Shown here: positions 36,950 to 46,231 of the stretch, piece by piece
Layout: every line of letters begins with the position of its first letter
Numbering within the stretch: the stretch's first letter is position 1
Assembly: GCF_003600155.1 (NCBI RefSeq)
Contig: NZ_QWLD01000035.1
Span: 1-64,000, forward strand
Length of the DNA stretch: 64,000 nucleotides
Origin: Nesterenkonia muleiensis
Lineage (GTDB): Bacteria > Actinomycetota > Actinomycetes > Actinomycetales > Micrococcaceae
Direction of reading: 5' to 3'
Notes under the pieces: model-generated
Databases searched by the model: none
Seen by the model: the letters and a program-made list of their open reading frames with translations, nothing else
Told to the model about the DNA's origin: nothing
Translations under genes and position numbers: made by a program

Positions 36950-39655
36950 TCACCGATTCTCCTGCTCACCCCTGGTCATCCAGCGCAGCTGCGGAACTGC
37001 CAGCAATCCGGAGGCCACATCCGCCATCGCCAACTCCACGGCCTGAATCCCGAACCTGCGCCCGAAGGCCGCTTCGGCCTCAGCCACCATTTGTGGAATC
37101 CCTTGGTCCACCGCCAGTCGGTGACTGGTCACGTTCGCCACGGTAAGTCGCAGCACATGATCCCTTCCTTGGGCCACCCAGTCGGTGAGGTCGATCCGGT
37201 ACGGGGTCTTCCACAGGAACCCGATCTGCTGACCGTCCACTTCCACACCTGCCACAGAACCCACCGGGGTGCGCACCGCGGCACTGAAGGATGCCTCCAT
37301 GAGACCCACAGCCTGCGGGTCCTCCGGCTGATGCGGCTCCACGACCCCCAGGTCCAGCTCCACGGAGCGGGCCCCTGACGGCACACGGAAGGCAACCGTA
37401 TAGACCGCTTCTCCGGAATAGTGACCTCGGCCCGGTTCGTTCTCCCACTGATGCGGCAGTGCCACTGGGCGCGGCGCGGATTCATCCGGGAATTGCACCG
37501 TCCAGCCTTCAAGCGCGTTCACCTCGGCATCGGAGGCGCTCCCGGCAGGCGCTTCGTAGCGGGCCGCAGCAGGTCGATCATCCTTGTCCCACCCCCGTGC
37601 GTGTGTGTCAGCGCGTTCCACCAGCACTGCGGCTTCATAGGCGTCCAAAGTCACGGTCATCTCGGGTCCGGTCACCGCGCCTAGCAACCTTCCGGACTCA
37701 GCGTCCCAGCGCTCCAGAACTACCGGGTGCATCCCGCCGGACCGTCCCGGAACCCCCAGCAGCACCTGAGTCGAAGCGTCCTGAGTGTTGGCTACAAAGT
37801 GAACACGCACCACGTCGTCCCCAGGGTCTTCCCTCACCTCTCGGGAGGTGACCGCCACGCCCTGATTCGGCCGTTGTTCGCCCGTGTGGGGATCGAAGGT
37901 AGTCAGCTGTATTCCGGCGTTGCCGGGAAGATGGCCGGTCACCGCCGTGGGATCATTCAGCGCACTGCCGATCTGCGCACTGGCTCCCAAGTCCAGTACC
38001 TCGCCGCCTGCATCGATCACCTCTACCAGCCACTCACGGGTACGTTGCGGCAGGTCCTGTGCCCATGGAATCACCACCACGGGAAACCGCCGTGGATCGA
38101 GTGCGCAGACGGCGTCGTCGTCGAAAAGGTCGAAGTCATAGCCGGCAGTCCGCACCGCACGGGGCAGCTCTTCACCGATGTACTGCTTGAACTCTTTGAA
38201 CAGGTCATGGCGTCCGGCACCGACGAACCCTGCATACACATCTCGCGCCGGTACATAGATCCCCACCTGGGAGAGCCGGTGCCCCTGCCTCATGATCCAA
38301 CAGAGCCGGTGCAGAGTGCCCCAGAGTGAGGGAGCCGCAGCCCACCACGCATTGCGGTCGTCCAGGGCCCCGGAGGCATAGAAGATCCGGCCCAGTTCGG
38401 TAGGGCTGCCCCCATCCTGCTCAACGGGCCGCGCCGAGGCCGGCCATCCGTGTCCTACGAAGTGGTTGACGCCCATCAGCAGGTGGTCATGCGCCTCACC
38501 CAGAATATCCAGGGGCGTGGCACGGAACGACGGCGAATGTACCCACGTCCAAGTCTCGGAGGAGACGACCTGCTCACCGTAGATCTGCGCGGCCGAACTG
38601 GCCCACCGGCAGGCCGTCACCGTATCCCACCCCCAGCCCTCCCCCTCGAACGCGTGTGCGTGCCGGTAGGAGCTGATAGTGGCCGGTGGCTCCCCATAGC
38701 CCTGTATGCGCAACCGCAGGCCTTTCGCACGGGCCCATTGCGCCACCACGGTAATGAAGTTTTCCTCCAGCAGTTCCGTCAGGGTGCGGTAGTAATCAGC
38801 CCTGACGCCGCTGCCGGCCGCATCGGCGCGGGTGAGCTTCCACAGCTGCGGAATGACGTCATAGCCCCGTCGCGCGGCGAACTCTTCGGCCATACCGGGG
38901 GTCCAGTCGGCGTCGTAGACCTCAAGGCTGTCGCAGAACACAGTGCCGATTCGGTCACCTCCTGCGGCTTCCACCAGAGGTTCGGCCACCGCAGCCAGGT
39001 GGGCCTCGGTGGCGGCGCGGCTAAAGTGATCCAGAACCCACCCCTCGGCTCCTGCTGCCGCTCTTTTCACGGTCTGTCCAGTGGGCCGGGAGACCGCAAT
39101 GAGCATCAGCCGGGGTCCTCTGCCCTGTGGGATGAGGATGTGACGGACGCCATCGACGAATTCTGTCTGTAGCTCGCAGAACTCCTGGGGCACATCGGCG
39201 CGTGTGCCCTCACCGATGTATGCGGCGATGAACTCATCATACGGCCAAGCCTTCGGCAAGGGCATACGCTGTGGGCCGATCAGCACCTCCTCTGTTTCCC
39301 AGTGAATGCGGCGGGAGGCGGTAGTGGCGTCAATGTGTGGCCCGCCGTAGGGCCAGCCGGAGCCCAGGGTCACATCGAAGCGCAGATCACGGTCCTGGGC
39401 GGCTTGGGCGGCGAACCGGAGGTCGGCTAGGAAGGCGTCTGAGAGGAACCGGTCGCTGTCAGCGCTCATCGGATAGACAAAAGCGCATTCCACACCTCCA
39501 ATACCGACCTGGACCATCCTGTCGAGGTCACGGACCAGGTCATCCCGGTGCACTTGCGGGCCGAACCACCACCAACGCATCAGCACCCGCGCCGAGGGGT
39601 CCGGGTGCTGGAAACCCGCGCGTAGCCGGTTGAGGATGCTTTCGGTCTTCGGCAT
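36950..39655 (-). CDS. GH106 alpha-L-rhamnosidase-like glycoside hydrolase
   Basis: The ATG at 39655, preceded by GGAAGGACCCCG, gives 901 residues. The N-terminal segment VLMRWWWFGPQVHRDDLVRDLDRMVQVGIGG followed by EC and YPM is characteristic of family GH106 (quoted in parts; residues about 25-60). A TIM-barrel-like catalytic part is followed by a galactose-binding-like beta domain near the C-terminus (SVELDLGVVEPHQ; VLRLTVANVTSHRL). There is no signal peptide, so it should act on imported rhamnosides. Characterised family members cleave alpha-L-rhamnose from pectin or flavonoid glycosides. The released sugar would enter the rha operon. It follows binding proteins 4 and 3 on the same strand after 63 bases, implying an operon. 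Confidence 0.8.
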   Translation of the reverse strand: MPKTESILNRLRAGFQHPDPSARVLMRWWWFGPQVHRDDLVRDLDRMVQVGIGGVECAFVYPMSADSDRFLSDAFLADLRFAAQAAQDRDLRFDVTLGSGWPYGGPHIDATTASRRIHWETEEVLIGPQRMPLPKAWPYDEFIAAYIGEGTRADVPQEFCELQTEFVDGVRHILIPQGRGPRLMLIAVSRPTGQTVKRAAAGAEGWVLDHFSRAATEAHLAAVAEPLVEAAGGDRIGTVFCDSLEVYDADWTPGMAEEFAARRGYDVIPQLWKLTRADAAGSGVRADYYRTLTELLEENFITVVAQWARAKGLRLRIQGYGEPPATISSYRHAHAFEGEGWGWDTVTACRWASSAAQIYGEQVVSSETWTWVHSPSFRATPLDILGEAHDHLLMGVNHFVGHGWPASARPVEQDGGSPTELGRIFYASGALDDRNAWWAAAPSLWGTLHRLCWIMRQGHRLSQVGIYVPARDVYAGFVGAGRHDLFKEFKQYIGEELPRAVRTAGYDFDLFDDDAVCALDPRRFPVVVIPWAQDLPQRTREWLVEVIDAGGEVLDLGASAQIGSALNDPTAVTGHLPGNAGIQLTTFDPHTGEQRPNQGVAVTSREVREDPGDDVVRVHFVANTQDASTQVLLGVPGRSGGMHPVVLERWDAESGRLLGAVTGPEMTVTLDAYEAAVLVERADTHARGWDKDDRPAAARYEAPAGSASDAEVNALEGWTVQFPDESAPRPVALPHQWENEPGRGHYSGEAVYTVAFRVPSGARSVELDLGVVEPHQPEDPQAVGLMEASFSAAVRTPVGSVAGVEVDGQQIGFLWKTPYRIDLTDWVAQGRDHVLRLTVANVTSHRLAVDQGIPQMVAEAEAAFGRRFGIQAVELAMADVASGLLAVPQLRWMTRGEQENR

Positions 39656-39718
39656 CGGGGTCCTTCCGCTATCTCGTGTCACTGTCCTCGATTCATACCG
39701 GCCCGCCGGGTCGGCCCC

Positions 39719-41002
39719 TCAACCTCCGATTTCGCTCTCCAGCTCGGGGTACGCCGCCTCAGCGGCGTCCTGCGGACTCAACTGCTCGAAGAGGATCTGC
39801 TGTTGGTACCGCCCCATGATGTCAGCCACGTTGCCGAACCCTGTGGCCGGAACGGGCTCAGGCGGCCCCAGTTCGCTCTCGATGGTGGTGATGAAGTCTG
39901 CTGCTTCCTGGTTGGCCTCATCCATCTCCTCCATCAGCGTGCCGCGGATCTCTGTGTTGGCGGAGAGACCCCTGTCTGTCATGTTGATCAACGCGGAGCG
40001 TTCATCATTAACGAAAAAGTCCAAGAATGTGGTGACTTCCTCAGGATGCTCAGTAGCCGAGGACGCCGCGACCATCCCGGTGTTGTACCACTGTTGGGCA
40101 TCCTCCGCGGTGCCGGTGGAGCTGGGTAAGCGCAATAGAGTCAGGTCCTCCCCGCCGGCATCAGTCAGTGCGCCCAGCAGGTTCGTCCAGGTGAAGGCCA
40201 TAGCCGCCTGGCCAGTGGCCTCCAGGGACTGGTCTTGGCTGGCTGATTCCTCTTCGACCATGACCGCTGCCGGAGGGATGACACCGTCGGCGTGAAGTTC
40301 ATCCACCCATTCGAAGAACTCCTCAAGATCCTCCTGGCCGAATCCCAGCTGTCCCTGGTCATCGTTGAAGAACAGTCCTTGCTGGCGCAACCATGCCTGG
40401 ATCAACTGCGGCTGCTGAATACCGCTGGAGCCGTAGACGCCGTCAAGCTCCTCGGCGATCTCCAGGGCCGTTTGCGCCCAGTCATCCCAGGTCCAGGTAG
40501 TGTCATCGGGCATCTCCACCCCGGCCTCGTCGAAAAGCCGCGGGTTGGCCACCACAGCAACGGCGTTCACCCCGGAGGCCAGACCGTAGTACTCACCGTC
40601 GATGGTTCCTGATTCCACGATCTCTTCGGGAATATGAGCGAGGTCTACGCCCGAGAGGTCGAGCAGCGAGCCCCGTTCCCCGTATTCGCGCAGGTAGGGG
40701 GCATCCATCTGGAAGATATCCGGCGGAGTTCCCCCGGCGATCTGAGTGTTGAGCTGGTCCCAGAACCCGCCCCAGTCACTGTATTCGATTTCGACGTCGA
40801 TGTCCGGGTGTTCGGTATTGAACTCGTCGATAATCCGTTGCGTGTTCTGCACCCGGGTGTCAGACCCCCAGAAGGCAAAGCGCAGCTCCACCGGCTCCTG
40901 GGTTGATGCCTCCTGCTGGCCTGCTCCTCCGCAGGCAGTAAGCACTAGACTCGCCGCGGCTGCAGCGGAAATGATCGCCTTCCTTCTGAGGGCTCTGTTC
41001 AT
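39719..41002 (-). CDS. ABC sugar-binding lipoprotein 3
   Basis: The ATG at 41002 has an AGGAGAAGACCC ribosome site and gives 427 residues with lipobox LTAC. It is the most diverged of the four paralogues: LRFAFWGSDTRVQNT has Phe where others have Trp, and WYNTGMVAASSATEHPEE replaces the WYKST type. The overall family 1 binding-protein layout is kept. It starts 11 bases after the stop of binding protein 4 and precedes GH106, so these three are probably one operon importing rhamnosides. Confidence 0.87.
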   Translation of the reverse strand: MNRALRRKAIISAAAAASLVLTACGGAGQQEASTQEPVELRFAFWGSDTRVQNTQRIIDEFNTEHPDIDVEIEYSDWGGFWDQLNTQIAGGTPPDIFQMDAPYLREYGERGSLLDLSGVDLAHIPEEIVESGTIDGEYYGLASGVNAVAVVANPRLFDEAGVEMPDDTTWTWDDWAQTALEIAEELDGVYGSSGIQQPQLIQAWLRQQGLFFNDDQGQLGFGQEDLEEFFEWVDELHADGVIPPAAVMVEEESASQDQSLEATGQAAMAFTWTNLLGALTDAGGEDLTLLRLPSSTGTAEDAQQWYNTGMVAASSATEHPEEVTTFLDFFVNDERSALINMTDRGLSANTEIRGTLMEEMDEANQEAADFITTIESELGPPEPVPATGFGNVADIMGRYQQQILFEQLSPQDAAEAAYPELESEIGG

Positions 41003-41013
41003 GGGTCTTCTCC

Positions 41014-42294
41014 TCAATTGCTGAGAATGGATTCGATCTCCTGGATCAAGGCCTCTGCCGCTTCGGTGGGCGTAGCCCTATCAAAGAACACATCCTGGCT
41101 TCTCCGACTGACAGCGTCTGATATGCCAGTGAATCCGACCGGCAGCATGGGTTCAGCCTCGGTGATCTCTCCGTCCAAGTCCTCGATCAGTTCGGCAGCC
41201 ACCAGGTCCTGGCCCTCCACTTCGGCGACCACCGCGTCGCGGACTTCCGCGTTGGAAGGCAGTCCACGGTCCATCATGTTCTCCAGGCCGGCCTCCTCGG
41301 AATTGATCATGAAGTCGATGAAAAGCTGAGCCTCTTCCGGGTGGTCTGTCTGGGCGGTGGCGCCGACCAGCATGGTGTTCTTAAACCACAGTCCGTTGTC
41401 CTCTGCCTGGCCGGTGTGGCTGGGGAACCGCAGGGGTACCAGCTCTACGCCGGAGGCTTCGGTGAGGGCGGGCAGCTGGTTTGTCCATGACATGCCCATT
41501 GCCGCGCGACCGGTGCCGATCAGGGAGTCCTCCATGGCGGCGGACTCCTCTTCGGCCATCTCTGATGGGCTGGGCAGGGCCCCGACCTCGATTAGATCCA
41601 TGAGGAACTCCAAGTACTCCTCAGCGTCCTGTTCATCCATGCCCAGTTCACCCTCTTCGGTGAAAAGGTGCTTGTCATGCTGGCGCAACCACACCATCAG
41701 AGTCTGGGTGATCGGATTATTTGTCCCGTAGGCTCCGGTCTGTTCGTGAATAGATTCGCCGATTTCAGAGAAGTCATCCCAAGTCCACGTGGTGTCATCG
41801 GGCAGGTCCACGCCGGCCTCGTCGAACAGCTCCGGGTTGGCCATCATGACCAGTGCATTGACTCCGGTGGGCACGCCATACTGCACGCCTTCGGCCTGAC
41901 CGCCTTCCACAATGGTCTCGTCGACGCCTGAGAGGTCCACATCGGTGAGTTCCAGCAGCGCCCCGCGGTCTGCATATTCGCGAATGAACTCATCGTCTAG
42001 CTGCACGATGTCCGGGGCGTCCCGGGAAGCCACCTGGGTGGCGAGCTGATCCTGGTAACCGTTCCAGTCAGCCCATTCACCAGAGACGGTGATGTGTGAA
42101 TGCTCAGCTTCGAAAGCTTCGATAATGGCCTCAGTGTTAGCGCTGCGATGGTCAGAACCCCACCAGGCGAAACGCAGCTCCACAGGGTTCTCCTCCGTGG
42201 CCTCTGACTGTTGTTCACCCCCGCATGCTGTGACCAGCAGCCCCACGCTGACGACGGCGCTGATCGCTGCCCCATTTCTGCCTATTCTTTTCAT
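41014..42294 (-). CDS. ABC sugar-binding lipoprotein 4
   Basis: Encodes 426 residues with a lipoprotein signal (lipobox VTAC) and a GAGGGAG ribosome site. It shares LRFAWWGSDHRSANT, DQLATQVA, IVQLDDEFIREYADRGALLEL and WFKNTMLVGATAQTDHPEE with its paralogues. It is the first gene of the set followed by binding protein 3 and GH106. The upstream region holds two palindromes (42356 and 42397). No transporter partner is adjacent. Confidence 0.88.
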   Translation of the reverse strand: MKRIGRNGAAISAVVSVGLLVTACGGEQQSEATEENPVELRFAWWGSDHRSANTEAIIEAFEAEHSHITVSGEWADWNGYQDQLATQVASRDAPDIVQLDDEFIREYADRGALLELTDVDLSGVDETIVEGGQAEGVQYGVPTGVNALVMMANPELFDEAGVDLPDDTTWTWDDFSEIGESIHEQTGAYGTNNPITQTLMVWLRQHDKHLFTEEGELGMDEQDAEEYLEFLMDLIEVGALPSPSEMAEEESAAMEDSLIGTGRAAMGMSWTNQLPALTEASGVELVPLRFPSHTGQAEDNGLWFKNTMLVGATAQTDHPEEAQLFIDFMINSEEAGLENMMDRGLPSNAEVRDAVVAEVEGQDLVAAELIEDLDGEITEAEPMLPVGFTGISDAVSRRSQDVFFDRATPTEAAEALIQEIESILSN

Positions 42295-42355
42295 CGCGAC
42301 TCCCTCGGTACTAGTGATAGCCGGTGCAGACGTGATTCATCGCGCCCACCTGACT

Positions 42356-42369
42356 GTGACACGTATCAC
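42356..42369. promoter_or_regulatory. Palindrome GTGACACGTATCAC before binding protein 4
   Basis: A 14-base palindrome with a single mismatched pair, 62-75 bases upstream of the 42294 start. Its GTGA..TCAC arms differ from both LacI-type sites in the window, so a different regulator is likely. Confidence 0.4.
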
Positions 42370-42396
42370 GCTACGCCAGCATCGTGGTCCAGTAAA

Positions 42397-42408
42397 TAAA
42401 TCGATTCA
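42397..42408. promoter_or_regulatory. LacI-type palindrome TAAATCGATTCA before binding protein 4
   Basis: A palindrome centred on CG with one mismatched pair. The right half, CGATTCA, is identical to that of the rhamnose operator at 20983-20996. Since this operon carries a GH106 rhamnosidase-like gene, control by the rhamnose LacI protein is plausible. Confidence 0.35.
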
Positions 42409-42697
42409 CTTCTGTGATGCCAACGTGCTATCGCTTGATACCCAGACCCCATCTCCCCTAATCAGGCAGGAGCGTGGGCAACACACTTCCCCGGCCACAT
42501 GAACCATTGCGCGGACCGCTCGACGCCCTAGTCCTGCGCTTCTTGGGGCGCACCGACAACACGGGCTCAGCAGAGCGAGCATTCCCAGCACTGCCCTTGA
42601 TCGAGGTGGCCGTCAGAGCCAGCGGCGGGGATGCGCTACCGAGGACAGCAAGCACCTGAGCCCTCAACACCACCCGGTGTCAGAACCTGCTGTACCG

Positions 42698-43708
42698 TCA
42701 GCTCAGCCGCGTGCTCTGACGCAGAACAACGGCTCCCTCCACCACCACACGGTGGCTGGCGTCGCTGTTACCAAGCATCATTTCCACACTCATCCGGCCG
42801 ATCTCTTCCAGTGGAAGCCTCACAGTGGAAATGGTGGGGTACTGATCCGCCAGCGTAGGGATGTCGTCGAATCCGGCCAGCGCCACGTCCTCCGGAACAC
42901 TAAGCCCGGCTTCACGCAGGGCCGCCAACGCGCCCAAAGCCATGACATCATTGACACAGAACACGCAGAGCTTCCGCTCCTCGCCGCTCACACCTGAGGC
43001 CAGCAGGTCGACCATCATCCGGTAGCCGCCTTCACGAGTAAAAGCGCCCTGGCTCACCACCTCAGGCATCACGCCTGCGCTCTTGAGCGTGGCCAGGAAT
43101 CCCGCAGCCCGTTGAGAGGCGGTCTGCAACTCGGGCTCCCCCGAGAGCACAGCGAACCGGCGGTGACCGAGTCTCAACAGTTCATCGGCCAGAGCCGCGG
43201 CACTACCTTCGTTGTCGATCTGCACCCCGCCCGCACTGGCCAGGGGCTGACCGATCATGGCCACCCGCCCACCGTTGCCCCGATAGGCCTGCAGGAGCCT
43301 CTCCAAGAGGACGTCGTCGCCGAATCCCCTGGACCCAGCAAGGAGTATGGCGTCTGTCCTATATGACATGAACGAGCGGACCGCCTCCACTTCAGCCTCC
43401 GCGGCTCGCTCTGTCGAGGCCAGCATGAGCTGAATACCCGAGCCGGCCAATCCGCGCTGTGCACCGCGAGCGATGGAGGAGAAGTAGGGGTCGGCGATAT
43501 CATGAACCACTAGACCGATCAGTCGCGCACTGGCGCGCACCAGCGCCTGGGCTTGGGCATTGGGAACGTATCCCAGACGTTCCGCAGCGGCGCGCACCTT
43601 GTCTGCCACCTCTGGCGCGGGACGCCGGTTCGAGCCGTTGAGCACACGGGAGGCCGTCGCCTGAGAGACCCCCGCAGCCTCGGCCACCTCTGCCAGCCTG
43701 ACAGCCAT
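42698..43708 (-). CDS. LacI-family transcriptional regulator
   Basis: The ATG at 43708 has a strong ribosome site (GGAGGTG) and gives 336 residues. The helix-turn-helix is at the N-terminus (VRLAEVAEAAGVSQATASRVLNGSNRR is the region), followed by the hinge GYVPNAQAQALVR and a ligand-binding domain (LIGLVVHDIADPYFSSIA; FCVNDVMALGALAALREAG; AGFDDIPTLADQYP). It is divergent from the 43815 operon, and a LacI-type palindrome lies in the shared gap. The same palindrome type occurs before the GH42 and permease operons, so it may govern all three. Confidence 0.88.
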   Translation of the reverse strand: MAVRLAEVAEAAGVSQATASRVLNGSNRRPAPEVADKVRAAAERLGYVPNAQAQALVRASARLIGLVVHDIADPYFSSIARGAQRGLAGSGIQLMLASTERAAEAEVEAVRSFMSYRTDAILLAGSRGFGDDVLLERLLQAYRGNGGRVAMIGQPLASAGGVQIDNEGSAAALADELLRLGHRRFAVLSGEPELQTASQRAAGFLATLKSAGVMPEVVSQGAFTREGGYRMMVDLLASGVSGEERKLCVFCVNDVMALGALAALREAGLSVPEDVALAGFDDIPTLADQYPTISTVRLPLEEIGRMSVEMMLGNSDASHRVVVEGAVVLRQSTRLS

Positions 43709-43746
43709 GACACCTCCGTTTTCTACTGATCCCGCCACTGTGACAG

Positions 43747-43790
43747 TTGACACAGCGTTTCGCCTAATATTAGCGTGGAAAGCGTATTCC
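43747..43790 (+). promoter_or_regulatory. Promoter and LacI-type operator of the 43815 operon
   Basis: TTGACA at 43747-43752 is a good -35. Below it CTAATATTAG (43764-43773) is a perfect 10-base palindrome holding the -10 candidates TAATAT or TATTAG. GGAAAGCGTATTCC at 43777-43790 is a LacI-type palindrome just after, positioned to block initiation. An AAGGAG ribosome site precedes the ATG at 43815. Confidence 0.6.
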
Positions 43791-43814
43791 CGCTGACTTC
43801 CACAAGGAGACCCA

Positions 43815-44981
43815 ATGTCTGAGTCCCGCACTCTGCGCATCGCCATGAACGGCATCACCGGCCGCATGGGATACCGCCAACACCTGCTGCGCTCCATTCT
43901 TCCCATCCGTGACCAGGGAGGCATCACCCTTCCCGACGGGTCCAAGGTCACCGTGGAGCCAGTGCTCATCGGCCGCAACGAGGCCAAGATCAAGGAACTC
44001 GCAGCCAAGCACGACGTCGAGCACTACACCACTGATCTGGAAGGTCAGCTCAATGATCCGGGAATCGACATCGTCTTCGACGCCTCCATGACCTCCCTGC
44101 GCTACCAGACCCTCTCCAAGGCGATCGCCTCAGGAAAGCACGTCTTCACCGAGAAGCCCACTGCTGAAACCCTGCAGGAGGCCGTTGACCTTGCACGTCA
44201 GGCCAAGAACGTCGGGATCACCGCCGGAGTAGTCCATGACAAGCTCTATCTTCCCGGCCTGGTCAAGCTGCGCCGCCTAGTGGACGAAGGCTTCTTCGGG
44301 CGCATCCTCTCGCTGCGCGGCGAGTTCGGCTACTGGGTCTTCGAGGGCGAGGTCCAGCCGGCCCAACGCCCCTCCTGGAACTACCGCCTCGCCGACGGCG
44401 GCTCTATGACCACGGATATGTACTGCCACTGGAACTATGTCCTGGAAGGCATCATCGGCAAGGTCAAAACCGTGACCTCCCGGACCGCCACCCACATCCC
44501 GAAGCGCTGGGATGAGAATGGCAAGCCCTATGCTGCCGACGCCGATGACGCCGCATACGGCATCTTTGACCTGGAGACCCCCGAGGGTGACGATGTCGTG
44601 GCTCAGATCAACTCCTCCTGGGCGGTGCGCGTCTACCGCGACGAGCTGGTCGAGTTCCAGATTGACGGGACCCACGGCTCCGCGGTGGCCGGACTGAACA
44701 AGTGTGTGGCTCAGCAGCGCGCCCACACACCTAAGCCGGTGTGGAACCCGGACCTTCCGGTCACCGAGTCCTTCCGCGATCAGTGGAGCGAGGTGCCGGC
44801 CAACGCTGAGCTGGACAACGGGTTCAAGCTGCAGTGGGAGGAGTTCCTCGCCGACGTCGTCGCCGGGCGTGAGCACCGGTTCGGGCTGCTCTCCGCCGCA
44901 CGCGGTGTGCAGCTGGCCGAACTCGGCCTGCAGTCGGCCGCCGAGCGCCGCACCCTAGATATCCCCGAAATCACCCTCTAG
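43815..44981 (+). CDS. Gfo/Idh/MocA-family NAD(P) oxidoreductase
   Basis: Encodes 388 residues. The N-terminal Rossmann domain uses GITGRMG (about 13-19) for the dinucleotide, and the family EKP motif is present (VFTEKPTAE, about 113-121). The C-terminal alpha/beta domain carries the conserved WNYRLADGGSMTTDMYCHW stretch, with a histidine in the position that usually serves catalysis. Such enzymes oxidise hydroxyls of sugars, inositols or glycosides. First gene of a five-gene operon whose members match oxidative breakdown of a sugar. It is distinct from the two other Gfo/Idh proteins here (47139, 51260). Confidence 0.88.
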   Translation: MSESRTLRIAMNGITGRMGYRQHLLRSILPIRDQGGITLPDGSKVTVEPVLIGRNEAKIKELAAKHDVEHYTTDLEGQLNDPGIDIVFDASMTSLRYQTLSKAIASGKHVFTEKPTAETLQEAVDLARQAKNVGITAGVVHDKLYLPGLVKLRRLVDEGFFGRILSLRGEFGYWVFEGEVQPAQRPSWNYRLADGGSMTTDMYCHWNYVLEGIIGKVKTVTSRTATHIPKRWDENGKPYAADADDAAYGIFDLETPEGDDVVAQINSSWAVRVYRDELVEFQIDGTHGSAVAGLNKCVAQQRAHTPKPVWNPDLPVTESFRDQWSEVPANAELDNGFKLQWEEFLADVVAGREHRFGLLSAARGVQLAELGLQSAAERRTLDIPEITL

Positions 44982-44992
44982 AGAGGCCGCCG

Positions 44993-46231
44993 ATGTCATC
45001 CTCACTCACTGTGACGCTGCCGACCCTCTCCGGGGGCAGCATTGACTACACCCTGCAGGGTCAGACCAACCCTGACCTGGGTGAATTCACCCGTCCCGGT
45101 GCGCCCATCACCTCCCGGAAGGTCTACGCCGCCGCGCATGTAGTCCCGGTGATGAACGCCGACAACACCCCGGGGGCTCCGGCTGAGCTGGATTGGGTGG
45201 CCACCTTGGCCTACCGGCATGAACTGTGGTCCTACGGGCTCGGTGTGGCCGACGCCATGGACACCGCCCAGCGCGGGATGGGTCTTGACTATGCGGCCAC
45301 CAAAGCGCTGATCCGCCGTTCCGCCGCCGAGGCCGAGCGAGTCCTCACAGAGCAGACCTACCCCGCCCTGGCTGGGCGTACCGTCCGGGATCTCATCGCC
45401 TGCGGCGCGGGCACAGACCAGGTGGACCCCGCCGCGGTGGCTCCCGGTGACACTGGCCTGCAGACGGTGCGCAACGCCTACCTGGAGCAGCTGGAGGTGG
45501 TGGAGTCCTCCGGTGCGAAGGTGATTCTCATGGCCTCCCGCGCCCTCGCCAAGGTGGCTCAGGATCCCGCGGACTACCTCGCCATCTACTCGGAGTTGCT
45601 GCAGACTGCTCAGCAGCCGGTGATCCTGCACTGGCTGGGCCCCATGTTCGACCCTGCTCTGGCAGGTTACTGGGGCTCCGACGACGTTGCGGCAGCCACG
45701 GAGACCTTCCTGCAGCTGATCCGGGAGAATGCGGAGAAGGTCGACGGCGTGAAGGTCTCTCTGCTGGATGCCGATCATGAGAAGCAACTGCGAGCGCAGC
45801 TGCCTGAGGAAGTGCGCCTCTACACCGGTGACGATTTCAACTACCCAGAGCTGATCCACGGTGACGAGTCGGTCTATTCCGACGCGTTGCTGGGCATCTT
45901 CGCCGCCATCTATCCCGCAGCCTCGACTGCCCTGCAGGCCTACGACGCCGGCGATGCCGACCGTGCACGGGCGATCCTGGACTCCACCCGTGAATTGGGC
46001 AAGCACATCTTCGCCGCGCCCACTCTGTACTACAAGACCGGGATTGCGTTCCTCTCCTGGCTCAACGGTCACCAGAGGGGGTTCCAACTGGTGGGCGGGC
46101 TCCACGCTGGGCGTTCGCTGCCGCATCTGGCCCACACTTTGGTGCTGGCCGACCAGGCCGGCCTATTGGCCAAACCTGAGTTGGCGGCAGAACGGATGCG
46201 TCTGCTGCTGAAGAGCGGAGGGCTGAGATGA
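44993..46231 (+). CDS. DUF993 family protein (dihydrodipicolinate synthase-like)
   Basis: Encodes 412 residues. I recognise it as DUF993, a distant relative of the DapA-type TIM-barrel lyases, from KVYAAAHVVPVMNADN, DWVATLAYRHELWSYGLGVADAMDTAQRGMGL (in parts), and LHWLGPMFDPALAGYWG. Its Schiff-base lysine is probably in the VDGVKVSLLD segment, by analogy with DapA proteins. The biochemical role is unproven. In this operon, 11 bases after an oxidoreductase and 4 bases overlapping a TIM-barrel isomerase, a retro-aldol or dehydratase step on an oxidised sugar is the simplest idea. Confidence 0.82.
   Translation: MSSSLTVTLPTLSGGSIDYTLQGQTNPDLGEFTRPGAPITSRKVYAAAHVVPVMNADNTPGAPAELDWVATLAYRHELWSYGLGVADAMDTAQRGMGLDYAATKALIRRSAAEAERVLTEQTYPALAGRTVRDLIACGAGTDQVDPAAVAPGDTGLQTVRNAYLEQLEVVESSGAKVILMASRALAKVAQDPADYLAIYSELLQTAQQPVILHWLGPMFDPALAGYWGSDDVAAATETFLQLIRENAEKVDGVKVSLLDADHEKQLRAQLPEEVRLYTGDDFNYPELIHGDESVYSDALLGIFAAIYPAASTALQAYDAGDADRARAILDSTRELGKHIFAAPTLYYKTGIAFLSWLNGHQRGFQLVGGLHAGRSLPHLAHTLVLADQAGLLAKPELAAERMRLLLKSGGLR

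Larger units (their letters stand above)
42295..42697. other. 403-base region without a convincing gene
   Basis: The part from 42295 to about 42410 is the promoter region of binding protein 4. The rest (about 42410-42697) has short open frames on both strands, but none has a ribosome site or family-like sequence. I see no RNA gene or repeat there. Confidence 0.5.

Noticed and set aside
42458-42673. Short frames on both strands between binding protein 4 and the LacI gene
   Set aside because: Neither has a ribosome site or recognisable composition; overlapping open frames on opposite strands are expected by chance at this GC content.
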